Source: Cellvibrionaceae bacterium
Lineage (GTDB): Bacteria > Pseudomonadota > Gammaproteobacteria > Pseudomonadales > Cellvibrionaceae
NCBI GenBank assembly: GCA_025800435.1
Contig: JAOXRV010000613.1
Location: 1-8,816, forward strand
DNA: 8,816 nucleotides
Direction of reading: 5' to 3'
Under the pieces are notes generated by a model. The model was given only the letters and a program-made list of their open reading frames with translations, was not told the DNA's origin and searched no databases. Shown here one piece after another: positions 1 through 7,009 of this stretch. The translations under genes were made by a program, and so were the position numbers. Numbering within the stretch: position 1 is the stretch's first letter; each line of letters starts with the position of its first letter.

Positions 1-124
1 CCCCGCCGTACTCGGAGTGCAGCGCCACCTGGGAGTAAAGCCGGTGGGCCAGCAGGCCACGCTCACTGTCGTAGACCGCCACCCCGGTTTCATCACAGGA
101 GGTTTCTATACCCAAAACGCGCAT
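1..124 (-). CDS. tsaD: tRNA N6-threonylcarbamoyladenosine synthase TsaD, N-terminal fragment (runs off the left edge)
   Basis: Reading the minus strand from ATG at 124 gives 41 codons that begin MRVLGIETSCDETGVAVYD and stay open to the window edge. The GIETSCDETG block is the N-terminal ATPase signature of the Kae1/TsaD family (ASKHA fold). TsaD, with TsaB and TsaE, transfers threonylcarbamoyl from TC-AMP to A37 of tRNAs that read ANN codons, in the cytoplasm. Only about one eighth of the usual length of roughly 340 residues is present, so the metal-binding histidines downstream are not visible. The gene is divergent from rpsU, which is the standard arrangement beside rpsU-dnaG-rpoD in Gammaproteobacteria. 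The ribosome binding site is weak: only a GAGA stretch precedes the ATG. Identity is secure from the motif plus the neighbourhood. Confidence 0.95.
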   Translation of the reverse strand, partial: MRVLGIETSCDETGVAVYDSERGLLAHRLYSQVALHSEYGG

Positions 125-153
125 ATTTTCTCTGCCGTGCTTAAAAGCGTGCC

Positions 154-162
154 ATGATACCA
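154..162 (-). promoter_or_regulatory. Probable extended -10 promoter of tsaD
   Basis: On the minus strand the sequence reads TGGTATCAT. This is an extended -10 element (TG, one base, then TATCAT, 5 of 6 to TATAAT). It lies 29 bases upstream of the tsaD ATG, which leaves a leader of about 20 bases. No good -35 is seen at the expected spacing, as is usual for extended -10 promoters. The call rests on sequence pattern only. Confidence 0.4.
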
Positions 163-205
163 GTTTTGCCCCCCGGCCAGCAGTATTGAATTGGCATCAA
201 AAGGC

Positions 206-234
206 TTGCACAGTGCCTTAAGACTGTATAGAAT
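206..234 (+). promoter_or_regulatory. Probable sigma-70 promoter of rpsU
   Basis: TTGCAC at 206-211 (3 of 6 to TTGACA) is followed after 17 bases by TAGAAT at 229-234 (5 of 6 to TATAAT). A start near position 241 would give a leader of about 105 bases before the rpsU ATG. The position in the tsaD/rpsU divergent spacer is where the main promoter of the macromolecular-synthesis operon is expected. Confidence 0.5.
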
Positions 235-294
235 TTGCGCCCCTTGAAGGGTAGTCACGCCTGTTATCTGGCCCGGCCACCCACAAACTAAGAT

Positions 295-313
295 TCTGTA
301 AGAACTGACAGAA
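295..313 (+). promoter_or_regulatory. Dyad symmetry in the rpsU leader
   Basis: TTCTGT (295-300) and ACAGAA (308-313) form a 6-bp inverted repeat with a 7-base centre, about 30 bases before the rpsU start. It could be a small leader hairpin or a protein-binding site. It resembles a LexA box (CTGT-N8-ACAG) but the centre is one base too short. The E. coli rpsU-dnaG-rpoD operon is LexA-influenced, which is why it is noted. Function is unproven. Confidence 0.3.
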
Positions 314-345
314 CAGATACACTAACCCGAAAGGTACAATTAACA

Positions 346-561
346 ATGCCTGCTGTTAAGCTGAAAGAAAACGAACCATTTGATGTTGCCCTGCGTCGCT
401 TTAAGCGCTCTTGTGAAAAAGCCGGTGTTTTAGCCGAAGTTCGCCGCCGCGAGTTTTACGAGAAGCCCACCAGTGTTCGCAAGCGCAAAGCTGCCGCTGC
501 GGTTAAGCGTCACGCCAAAAAGGTTCAGCGCGAGTCTCGCAAGTTTCAGCGTCTGTACTAA
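346..561 (+). CDS. rpsU: 30S ribosomal protein bS21
   Basis: The 71-residue product has the full length expected for bS21. It starts MPAVKLKENEPFDVALRRFK, the conserved S21 N-terminus, and is very basic. Arg/Lys-rich helices cover most of residues 17-66 (for example EVRRREFYEKPTSVRKRKAA at 31-50), and it ends in RKFQRLY. bS21 binds the 30S platform near the 3' end of 16S rRNA and helps initiation on natural mRNAs. The ATG at 346 follows a GAAAGG Shine-Dalgarno stretch (329-334) at about 11 bases. It is the first gene of the rpsU-yqeY-dnaG-rpoD block. It is separated from the next gene by 137 bases with three hairpins, which fits the known need to make far more S21 than primase. Confidence 0.98.
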   Translation: MPAVKLKENEPFDVALRRFKRSCEKAGVLAEVRRREFYEKPTSVRKRKAAAAVKRHAKKVQRESRKFQRLY

Positions 562-565
562 TTTT

Positions 566-591
566 GTCGGCTCGGCCGCCGGCTGAGCGAC
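566..591 (+). other. GC-rich hairpin just after rpsU
   Basis: GCTCGGCC (570-577) pairs with GGCTGAGC (581-588) across a 3-base loop, with one G-T wobble. GTC (566-568) and GAC (589-591) extend the stem with one bulged G. No T-run follows, so this is not a standard intrinsic terminator. It could protect the 3' end of the rpsU transcript or mark a processing site. Confidence 0.5.
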
Positions 592-603
592 AGCGCCACA
601 AGC

Positions 604-619
604 CCAAGGTTAACCTTGG
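604..619. repeat. Perfect 16-bp palindrome in the rpsU-yqeY spacer
   Basis: CCAAGGTTAACCTTGG is perfectly self-complementary, with 8-bp arms and no spacer. It sits between the hairpin at 566-591 and the terminator-like hairpin at 631-653. As DNA it could be a dimeric protein site. As RNA it could form a short hairpin. Neither role is shown by the sequence. Confidence 0.45.
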
Positions 620-630
620 CGAGTGTATCT

Positions 631-653
631 AAGCCCAGCCCCGTGCTGGGTTT
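631..653 (+). terminator. Probable partial terminator/attenuator after rpsU
   Basis: AAGCCCAGC (631-639) pairs with GCTGGGTTT (645-653) around a 5-base loop, giving a 9-bp stem with one G-T wobble. Only TTTACGCGTTTA follows, so the U-tract is short and interrupted. Partial read-through into the downstream genes is therefore plausible. A TATACT element (661-666, 5 of 6 to a -10) lies just beyond it, but no fitting -35 was found. Confidence 0.5.
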
Positions 654-698
654 ACGCGTTTATACTCCAGCCAAAATCAGCACCTCAAGGAGCGCACC

Positions 699-1145
699 AT
701 GTCCGAGATTAAAAAGACCATTACCGCCGCCGTAAAAGACGCCATGCGCGCCAAAGACAAGCCGCGCCTGGGTGTATTGCGGATGGTACAGGCCGAATTT
801 AAGCGCATCGAGGTAGACGAGCGCATCGAGCTAGACGACGCCCGAGTGCTGGCGGTGCTGGATAAAATGCTCAAGCAGCGCAAAGACTCTGCCACCCAGT
901 TCCGCGAGGCCGAGCGCCCTGAGCTTGCCGAGCAAGAGGAAATGGAAAGCGCGGTGATTCAAGAGTTCCTGCCCGCCGCCCTAAGCGAAGCGGAGCTGGA
1001 ACAGATTGTCAGCGACGCCATCACTGAGACCGGCGCCGAATCGGCCCGTGATATGGGCAAGGTAATGGCCATTGTTAAGCCCCAGGTACAGGGCCGTGGC
1101 GATATGGGCGCCGTTAGCCAGCTGGTAAAAGCCAAGCTCGCTTAA
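699..1145 (+). CDS. GatB/YqeY domain-containing protein
   Basis: The 148-residue product matches the single-domain YqeY family in length and features. It is mostly helical, with the signatures DAMRAKDKPRLGVLRMVQAE (14-33), an Asp/Glu-rich segment and KMLKQRKDSATQFREAERPE (56-75). It also has a C-terminal MGKVMAIVKPQVQGRGDMG (119-137) resembling the tail domain of the GatB subunit of tRNA-dependent amidotransferase. That tail binds tRNA, but for the free-standing proteins the function is not established. A strong AAGGAG site (687-692) stands 6 bases before the ATG, which fixes the start. The gene lies 43 bases ahead of dnaG on the same strand, an arrangement common in non-enteric Gammaproteobacteria, so it is probably co-transcribed with dnaG. 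The family call is firm and the role unknown. Confidence 0.93.
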   Translation: MSEIKKTITAAVKDAMRAKDKPRLGVLRMVQAEFKRIEVDERIELDDARVLAVLDKMLKQRKDSATQFREAERPELAEQEEMESAVIQEFLPAALSEAELEQIVSDAITETGAESARDMGKVMAIVKPQVQGRGDMGAVSQLVKAKLA

Positions 1146-1188
1146 GCAGACGTTAACCCTTTAATGCGGCTGCCAGGGCCATTACACT

Positions 1189-3249
1189 ATGGCAATGAAA
1201 GGCCGCATCCCCCAGAGTTTTCTCGATGATCTACTCGACCGCCTCGACATCGTCGATGTGGTGGATCACCGTGTCAAACTGAAAAAAAGCGGCAAAAACT
1301 ACAGCGCCTGCTGCCCCTTCCACGATGAAAAGACCCCGAGCTTTACGGTAAGCCCCGACAAACAGTTCTATTACTGCTTTGGCTGCGGCGCCTCGGGCAA
1401 TGCCCTGGGCTTTATCATGGAATACGAGCACCTGGATTTTCCCGCGGCGGTAGAAGAGCTGGCCAAACTGGCCGGGGTAGAGGTGCCACGGGAAAACGTC
1501 AAAACTTCCCCCGCCCAAAAAGCCCGAGAAGTTCAGCGCCAGGAGATCCTGGAGCTGCTGAGCCAGGCCGATGACTACTACCAGGGCCAGCTGCGCGACC
1601 ACCCCAAAAAAAACCAGGCCATTAACTACCTAAAAGGCCGGGGGCTATCGGGGGCCATCTGCAAGGCCTTTGGCATCGGCTTTTGCCCACCGGGCTGGGA
1701 TAATTTACACAAACACTGCACTGCCGGGCAGGAAGGTGGTAAGCACTCGCACACCACAAAACGCCTGGAAGAAGCCGGTCTACTGGTTCACAACCCCGAA
1801 AAACAGCGCCACTATGATCGCTTCCGCGAGCGCATTATGTTCCCCATCCGCGACCGCCGCGGGCGGGTGATCGGCTTTGGCGGCCGGGTGCTGGGGGATG
1901 CCAAACCCAAATACCTCAACTCACCGGAGACCCCGGTGTTCCACAAGGGCAAAGAGCTGTATGGCCTGTGGGAGGCGCGCCAGGCCCTATCCCAAATTCC
2001 CCGCCTATTGGTGGTGGAAGGCTATATGGATGTGGTGGCCCTGGCCCAGTACGGCATTCCCTATGGGGTGGCCACCCTGGGCACCGCCTGCGGTGAAGAG
2101 CATTTACAGCTGGCCTTTAAACACACCCAAGAGGTGGTGTTCTGCTTCGACGGTGACGAGGCCGGCCGCAATGCCGCCAAGCGAGCACTCACCAACTCCC
2201 TGCCAGCCATGACCGACGGGCGGCAAATTAAGTTTCTGTTTTTGGATGAAGGCCAAGACCCTGACAGCTATGTGCGCCAAATTGGCACCGAAAAGTTTCT
2301 AGAGCGGCTGCAAACCACCGCCAGCCCACTGGAAGATTTTTTGTTCGACAGCCTCAGCGAAGACCTAGACCCGGCCAGCATGGGCGGCAAGGCCCTGCTC
2401 AGCAAACGCGCCGCACCGCTGCTTAACCTGCTGCCTAAGGGGGTGTACCGGGAGCTGATGTTTAACAATTTGGCCAAGCGCACCGACCTGCCCCTAGACA
2501 CCTTGATGGAGCTGATTGAGCAGCCCCTGCCCAAGCTGGAACAGACCGCCACACCCCAACAGAAGAATTTGGCCCCAAGCGGGGAACCTGAACCCCCAAA
2601 TCCCATCCAAGAGCCACAGCACGGGCCAGAGGACGAAGCCCCGGACTATCAGGGTATGGCCGAGTATTTTGGCGCTGGCGAAGAACTGGGCCCAGCGGAG
2701 GCACCGCCCCAGCACGGTTACCAGGACGCGGACTACCAAGACTACTCAGTCGATCCAGACGACGACACCCAAGCCGGGCAGCCCGAGACCGGCGCCAGCC
2801 TAAGCCTGCAACGGCTGCTGATTGGGCTTTTGGTAGAGACTCCAGCACTGGCCGAAAAACTAGAAAATATTGATATTTATCAACAGCTTAATGACACCGA
2901 TTCAGAGCTATTACTGCGCCTGTGTCAGTGTTTACAAAGCCGCCCCCACTACAATGTGCACCAGCTGGCCGGGCACTGGTTGGCCAGCTACGGAGAGGCG
3001 GACTGGCAACGCCTGAAAGCCATTGCCGAGCAGGCCAGCGACCACCTTAAGGCCGCCAAAAAGCGCCCGGGCTTTGATGAGGCCACCGAGCTGGTGGCTA
3101 GCCACCGGCGCCTGGCCGAGCAGCACCAGCAGCGCCAAAACAGGCGCCAGATTAGCGCGCTAAGAGGTAAAAAACCGGCCGAACTAAGCGAAGAAGAGAA
3201 ACAGCTGTACCGGCAGTACACCCAAACTGCCCCCAAGCCCGGCAGCTAG
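1189..3249 (+). CDS. dnaG: DNA primase DnaG
   Basis: This enzyme makes the RNA primers for chromosomal replication and is recruited by the DnaB helicase. The 686-residue product shows the standard domain order. The N-terminal CHC2 zinc ribbon has C42, H45, C63 and C66, with CPFHDEKTPSF the classic motif. The polymerase core carries ERIMFPIRDRRGRVIGFGGR (214-233). The TOPRIM fold has E277 in VVEGYMDV, D321 and D323 in DGDEAGR, and D357/D359 in QDPDSY. A helical C-terminal domain from about 536 to 650 should bind DnaB. The enzyme is longer than E. coli DnaG (581) mainly because of a Pro/Glu/Gln/Asp-rich linker (about 447-535) containing YQDADYQDYS. ATG at 1189 has only a weak AGGG site; an in-frame ATG at 1195 is an alternative. 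A 101-base gap separates it from rpoD. Confidence 0.98.
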   Translation: MAMKGRIPQSFLDDLLDRLDIVDVVDHRVKLKKSGKNYSACCPFHDEKTPSFTVSPDKQFYYCFGCGASGNALGFIMEYEHLDFPAAVEELAKLAGVEVPRENVKTSPAQKAREVQRQEILELLSQADDYYQGQLRDHPKKNQAINYLKGRGLSGAICKAFGIGFCPPGWDNLHKHCTAGQEGGKHSHTTKRLEEAGLLVHNPEKQRHYDRFRERIMFPIRDRRGRVIGFGGRVLGDAKPKYLNSPETPVFHKGKELYGLWEARQALSQIPRLLVVEGYMDVVALAQYGIPYGVATLGTACGEEHLQLAFKHTQEVVFCFDGDEAGRNAAKRALTNSLPAMTDGRQIKFLFLDEGQDPDSYVRQIGTEKFLERLQTTASPLEDFLFDSLSEDLDPASMGGKALLSKRAAPLLNLLPKGVYRELMFNNLAKRTDLPLDTLMELIEQPLPKLEQTATPQQKNLAPSGEPEPPNPIQEPQHGPEDEAPDYQGMAEYFGAGEELGPAEAPPQHGYQDADYQDYSVDPDDDTQAGQPETGASLSLQRLLIGLLVETPALAEKLENIDIYQQLNDTDSELLLRLCQCLQSRPHYNVHQLAGHWLASYGEADWQRLKAIAEQASDHLKAAKKRPGFDEATELVASHRRLAEQHQQRQNRRQISALRGKKPAELSEEEKQLYRQYTQTAPKPGS

Positions 3250-3272
3250 GGCAAATAAAACCGCCGCAGGTG

Positions 3273-3312
3273 CTTGATTTTCTAGAATAAAGCACTATTT
3301 ATACGTTATAAT
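3273..3312 (+). promoter_or_regulatory. Candidate internal promoters for rpoD
   Basis: The dnaG-rpoD gap is AT-rich compared with the genes around it. It holds a perfect -10 TATAAT (3307-3312), although its -35 at 17 bases is poor. Overlapping it is CTTGAT (3273-3278), then 14 bases, then CACTATTT (3293-3300). That resembles the sigma-32 pattern CTTGAA-N13/15-CCCCATNT. A further sigma-70 reading is TTGATT (3274-3279) with 16 bases to TATTTA. An independent rpoD promoter is likely; which sigma uses it is inference. Confidence 0.45.
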
Positions 3313-3350
3313 TTCTTGTTTATCTCGACAGCACAGTTAGCAGGTCACGA

Positions 3351-5180
3351 ATGAGCGACAACGCCCAGCAACAACAGTCCCGTATTAAGGAACTCATCGC
3401 CCGCGGTAAGGAGCAAGGCTACCTTACCTACGCCGAGGTGAATGACCACCTGCCCGAGGACATCTCCGACCCGGATCAGGTCGAGGACATCATCCAGATG
3501 ATCAACGACATGGGTATCAAGGTGTACGAAACCGCCCCGGATGCCGATGAGATTCTGATGACCGACGGCGACTCCTCTGCCGACGAAATTGCCGCCGCCG
3601 AAGCCGCCGCCGCCCTGGCCGCAGTAGAGACCGAAGCCGGCCGCACCACCGACCCAGTGCGTATGTACATGCGCGAGATGGGCACGGTCGAGCTGCTGAC
3701 CCGGGAAGGTGAAATCTCGATTGCCAAACGCATCGAAGAAGGTGTGCGCGAGCTGATGCAAGCCATGGCCTATTGGCCCGGCGTGGTTGAGCACCTGATC
3801 AGCGAATACAAGCTGATCAATAAAGAAGAGCGCCGCCTACCCGATGTAATTGCCGGCTGGCTAGACCCCGCCGACAATGTGCCCTCGGCCCTGGCCCAAG
3901 CCCAGGCCGCCGAAGCCATGAACAATGATTCGGACGACGACAGCGACGACGAGGACGATAACAACAACGGTATCGACCCTGAAGAGGCTAAAGAGCGTTT
4001 TAAAAAGCTGGAAACCCAGTGGAAAAAAGCCATTAAAGCGGTCGACAAATACGGCTACGACAGTAAGCAGGCCGCCAAGGCCATGGCCGATACCGGCGAA
4101 GTGTTTAAGTTCTTCAAGCTGCCACCGCGCCAGTTCGACCCGATCTACGACGAGATTCGCGATACCCTAAACCAAGTGCGCCAGCAAGAGCGCCTAATTA
4201 TGGACCGGGTAGTGCGCAAGGCGCGCATGCCGCGCAAAACCTTTATTAAAGAATTCCCCGGCAACGAAACTAACGATGCCTGGATTCCCGAGGTTATCAA
4301 GAAGAAGCGCGACTACTCCGAGAAGCTGAAAAACTACCTGCCCGATATTCAGCGGGCCCAGCGCAAGCTGGCCCAAATTGAAGAGGCCTGCAACCTAAAC
4401 CTGGCCAATATCAAAGAAGTTAACCGCCGCATGTCCATCGGCGAGGCCCGCGCCCGCCGCGCCAAGAAAGAAATGGTTGAGGCCAACCTGCGTCTGGTAA
4501 TTTCAATCGCCAAGAAGTACACCAACCGCGGCCTGCAGTTTCTCGACCTGATTCAAGAGGGCAATATTGGCCTGATGAAAGCGGTAGACAAGTTTGAATA
4601 CCGTCGCGGCTATAAGTTTTCAACCTACGCCACCTGGTGGATTCGCCAGGCCATCACCCGCTCGATTGCGGACCAGGCCCGCACCATTCGTATCCCGGTG
4701 CATATGATCGAAACCATCAACAAGCTCAACCGCGTATCGCGCCAGATGCTGCAAGAGATGGGCCGCGAGCCCACCCCGGAAGAGTTGGGCGAACGTATGG
4801 ATATGCCCGAAGATAAAATTCGCAAGGTACTCAAAATTGCCAAAGAGCCCATCTCTATGGAGACGCCCATTGGCGACGATGAAGATTCCCACCTGGGTGA
4901 TTTTATCGAGGACCACACCATTACCTCACCGGTTGAGTCAGCCACTGGCGAAGGCCTGACCGAAGCCACCCGCGAAGTACTGGGCGGCCTGACCGCGCGC
5001 GAATCCAAAGTATTGCGGATGCGCTTTGGTATCGATATGAACACCGACCACACCCTTGAGGAAGTGGGCAAACAGTTCGACGTGACCCGCGAGCGAATTC
5101 GCCAGATCGAAGCCAAGGCCCTGCGCAAACTGCGCCACCCTTCGCGCTCGGATCACCTGCGCAGCTTCCTCGACGAGTAA
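3351..5180 (+). CDS. rpoD: RNA polymerase primary sigma factor RpoD (sigma-70)
   Basis: RpoD directs core RNA polymerase to housekeeping promoters. The 609-residue product is close to the usual proteobacterial length. Region 1.1 lies in about the first 80 residues. Region 1.2 starts at DPVRMYMREMGTVELLTREG (101-120). The long non-conserved region (about 130-370) includes an acidic Asp/Asn run, NNDSDDDSDDEDDNNN (191-206). Region 2 spans about 374-445, with NLRLVISIAKKYTNRGLQFL and the -10-reading YKFSTYATWWIRQAI (421-435). Region 3 includes IRIPVHMIETINKLNR (447-461). Region 4.2 is the -35-reading helix-turn-helix TLEEVGKQFDVTRERIRQIE (568-587), ending HLRSFLDE. AGCAGG (3339-3344) stands 6 bases before the ATG. 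Transcripts may come from upstream genes and from promoters in the dnaG-rpoD gap, and end at the terminator 26 bases after the stop. Confidence 0.99.
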   Translation: MSDNAQQQQSRIKELIARGKEQGYLTYAEVNDHLPEDISDPDQVEDIIQMINDMGIKVYETAPDADEILMTDGDSSADEIAAAEAAAALAAVETEAGRTTDPVRMYMREMGTVELLTREGEISIAKRIEEGVRELMQAMAYWPGVVEHLISEYKLINKEERRLPDVIAGWLDPADNVPSALAQAQAAEAMNNDSDDDSDDEDDNNNGIDPEEAKERFKKLETQWKKAIKAVDKYGYDSKQAAKAMADTGEVFKFFKLPPRQFDPIYDEIRDTLNQVRQQERLIMDRVVRKARMPRKTFIKEFPGNETNDAWIPEVIKKKRDYSEKLKNYLPDIQRAQRKLAQIEEACNLNLANIKEVNRRMSIGEARARRAKKEMVEANLRLVISIAKKYTNRGLQFLDLIQEGNIGLMKAVDKFEYRRGYKFSTYATWWIRQAITRSIADQARTIRIPVHMIETINKLNRVSRQMLQEMGREPTPEELGERMDMPEDKIRKVLKIAKEPISMETPIGDDEDSHLGDFIEDHTITSPVESATGEGLTEATREVLGGLTARESKVLRMRFGIDMNTDHTLEEVGKQFDVTRERIRQIEAKALRKLRHPSRSDHLRSFLDE

Positions 5181-5205
5181 GTGCCTTCACCCAAGGCAGC
5201 ACCCG

Positions 5206-5233
5206 AAAAACCCCGCTGAGCCGGGGTTTTTTT
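5206..5233 (+). terminator. Intrinsic terminator of the rpoD transcript
   Basis: CCCCG (5211-5215) pairs with CGGGG (5222-5226) around CTGAGC, followed by seven T residues (5227-5233). An A-run (5206-5210) precedes the stem. The T-run and short GC stem are typical, and this isolates rpoD from the transporter gene. Confidence 0.88.
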
Positions 5234-5337
5234 ATGCCCGCTTGCCCATCCCTACGCACTGACACCAAAAGCTGCCATAATCCCCCCTTTGCGCACGCAG
5301 CCGCGTGATAAAAACAATCCTTACAAGGGAATAAAGC

Positions 5338-6888
5338 ATGAATGATGTTGCAAGCTCAGGGAAAACCACCCGCATTGGCCGCCTGCTCGACAAAATCGAA
5401 GTAGTCGGCAATAAACTGCCCGATCCGGCGGTAATCTTTTTAATCAGCCTGGTTATTGTATGGCTGCTGTCGGCACTGATGTCGGGGATGAGCTTTGAAG
5501 CCATCGACCCGCGCACCAAAGAAGCGCTGGTAGTCAACAACCTGTTAACCGGCGCCTCACTGGCAGACTTTTTATCGCGCATGGTGACCATCTTTACCAG
5601 CTTCGCCCCGCTGGGTGTGGTGCTGGTGGCTATGCTCGGCGTGGCCGTGGCCGAGCACTCGGGCTTTATTAACGCCGGCATTAAAAAAATGCTCGATGCC
5701 ACCCCAGCCAAACTGCTAACCCCCTCGGTCATCTTGGTGGCCATTGTCAGCCACACCGCCACCGATGCGGGCTATGTGCTGGTGATTCCATTAGCCGGGG
5801 TTATCTACAGCGCCATGGGCCGCCACCCACTGGCCGGTATTGCCGCGGCCTTTGCCGGGGTAAGCGGCGGCTTTAGTGCCAACTTTGTGCCCTCGGCCAT
5901 CGACCCATTGCTGCAGAGCTTTACCCAAAGCGCCGCCCAAATTGTCGACCCGGCGATTCAAATCAACCCGCTTAATAACTACTTCTTTACCTCGGCCTCA
6001 AGCCTACTGGTGGTGTTATTGGGCTGGTATTTAACCGATAAAATTATCGAGCCACGCCTGACCAATACCCCAGTCGACGGCGACACCGAAAACCTGCCCC
6101 AGTTTGGCGAGCTAGAAGGCAAAGAAAAATCCGCCCTGCGCTGGGCCACCGCCACCATGCTGGTCGGCATTGCCCTGCTGGTCGCCATCGCCTGGCCCAG
6201 CGACAGCCCCCTGCGCGCCGCCAATGGCGAGCTGGCATCCTTTAGCGCGCCGATTATGCGCTCGATTGTGCCGCTGATTTTCTTACTGTTTGTAATTCCC
6301 GGAGTGGTCTACGGCTATATCGCCGGCACCTTTAAAAACAGCAAAGATGTGATTGGCGCCATGAGCAAGGGCATGGAGGGCATGTCCTACTATATTGTGA
6401 TGGCCTTCTTCTGCGCCCTGTTTATCGACGCCTTTGGCAAATCCAACCTGGGTGCCCTACTCGCGGTAAACGGCGCCGAAGTACTGAAAACCCTGGCCCT
6501 ACCCAGCATGGTAACCATGGCCGGCATCGTCTTCCTGACCGCTTTCGTCAACCTATTTGTGGGCAGCGCCTCGGCCAAATGGGCCCTGATCGGCCCCATT
6601 ATGGTACCCATGCTGATGCAGATCGGCATCTCCCCCGACCTAACCCAGGCCGCCTACCGGGTGGGCGACAGCAGCAGCAATATCATCACCCCGCTAATGC
6701 CCTACTTCCCCTTGGTGGTGGTCTACTGCCAGCGCTATGTAAAGAGCACCGGTATCGGCACCCTACTGAGCCTAATGCTGCCCTATTCCGTAGCCATCAT
6801 TATCGCCTGGACCCTATTCCTAATCGCCTACTGGAGCCTGGGCCTGCCCCTGGGCATACAATCCAGCTATATCTACCCGGCCGGCTAG
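5338..6888 (+). CDS. AbgT-family transporter (p-aminobenzoyl-glutamate / sulfonamide-type antiporter)
   Basis: The 516-residue product is a polytopic inner-membrane protein of the AbgT family. It has a cytoplasmic start ending in DKIEVVGNKLPDPAVIF (18-34), hydrophobic spans beginning about 31-50 and recurring to about 483-505, and the family-like core HTATDAGYVLVIPLAGVIYS (139-158). It also has the re-entrant-type VPSAIDP (184-190) and the C-terminal half signature VGSASAKWALIGPIMVPM (408-425), then AYRVGDSSSNIITPLMPYFP (439-458). Family members (AbgT, MtrF, YdaH) handle p-aminobenzoyl-glutamate uptake or export of p-aminobenzoate and sulfonamides. No abgA/abgB hydrolase genes lie beside it, so an export or solo role is as likely as uptake. 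AAGGGA (5325-5330) is 7 bases before the ATG. The gene is flanked by terminators and appears monocistronic; a lone CATAAT (5276-5281) is the only -10 candidate. Confidence 0.92.
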   Translation: MNDVASSGKTTRIGRLLDKIEVVGNKLPDPAVIFLISLVIVWLLSALMSGMSFEAIDPRTKEALVVNNLLTGASLADFLSRMVTIFTSFAPLGVVLVAMLGVAVAEHSGFINAGIKKMLDATPAKLLTPSVILVAIVSHTATDAGYVLVIPLAGVIYSAMGRHPLAGIAAAFAGVSGGFSANFVPSAIDPLLQSFTQSAAQIVDPAIQINPLNNYFFTSASSLLVVLLGWYLTDKIIEPRLTNTPVDGDTENLPQFGELEGKEKSALRWATATMLVGIALLVAIAWPSDSPLRAANGELASFSAPIMRSIVPLIFLLFVIPGVVYGYIAGTFKNSKDVIGAMSKGMEGMSYYIVMAFFCALFIDAFGKSNLGALLAVNGAEVLKTLALPSMVTMAGIVFLTAFVNLFVGSASAKWALIGPIMVPMLMQIGISPDLTQAAYRVGDSSSNIITPLMPYFPLVVVYCQRYVKSTGIGTLLSLMLPYSVAIIIAWTLFLIAYWSLGLPLGIQSSYIYPAG

Positions 6889-6920
6889 CAAATTAGGAAA
6901 AAGTGCTAAGCTATTGATAT

Positions 6921-6936
6921 TAGGGTTAAAACCCTA
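6921..6936 (+). other. Small hairpin after the transporter gene
   Basis: TAGGGT (6921-6926) pairs with ACCCTA (6931-6936) around TAAA. It lies 32 bases after the stop codon and directly before the main terminator. It may stabilise the transcript end. There is no T-run behind it. Confidence 0.4.
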
Positions 6937-6940
6937 GCCA

Positions 6941-6965
6941 CCCCCTGGCCTTAAAGGCCGGGGGG
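6941..6965 (+). terminator. Terminator-like hairpin after the AbgT-family gene
   Basis: CCCCCTGGCC (6941-6950) pairs with GGCCGGGGGG (6956-6965) around TTAAA: a 10-bp stem with one T-G wobble. It is very stable, but the following CATTATAAT is a poor U-tract. It probably ends or trims the transporter mRNA ahead of the tRNA gene. Confidence 0.65.
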
Positions 6966-6968
6966 CAT

Positions 6969-6974
6969 TATAAT
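6969..6974 (+). promoter_or_regulatory. Probable -10 element of the tRNA gene
   Basis: A perfect TATAAT starts 4 bases after the terminator stem and 35 bases before the mature tRNA 5' end. It is followed by a C-rich, GC-rich stretch (CACCCACCCCGGC), as in stringently controlled stable-RNA promoters. The -35 position falls inside the terminator hairpin and matches poorly (TGGCCT at 17 bases). Confidence 0.5.
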
Positions 6975-7009
6975 CACCCACCCCGGCAGGCCACTGCCAA
7001 AGTGAAAAT

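Noticed and set aside
297..311. LexA box upstream of rpsU
   Set aside because: CTGT-N7-ACAG has one base too few between the half sites, so it is reported only as a dyad.
4625..5128. 167-codon minus-strand open frame inside rpoD, and similar antisense frames in dnaG and the transporter gene
   Set aside because: They lie fully opposite strongly conserved genes. Their products are low-complexity (Ser/Arg-rich) or family-less, as expected for shadows in high-GC DNA.
5259..5281. Promoter CTGACA / CATAAT before the transporter gene
   Set aside because: The two hexamers are separated by only 11 bases, too close to work together.
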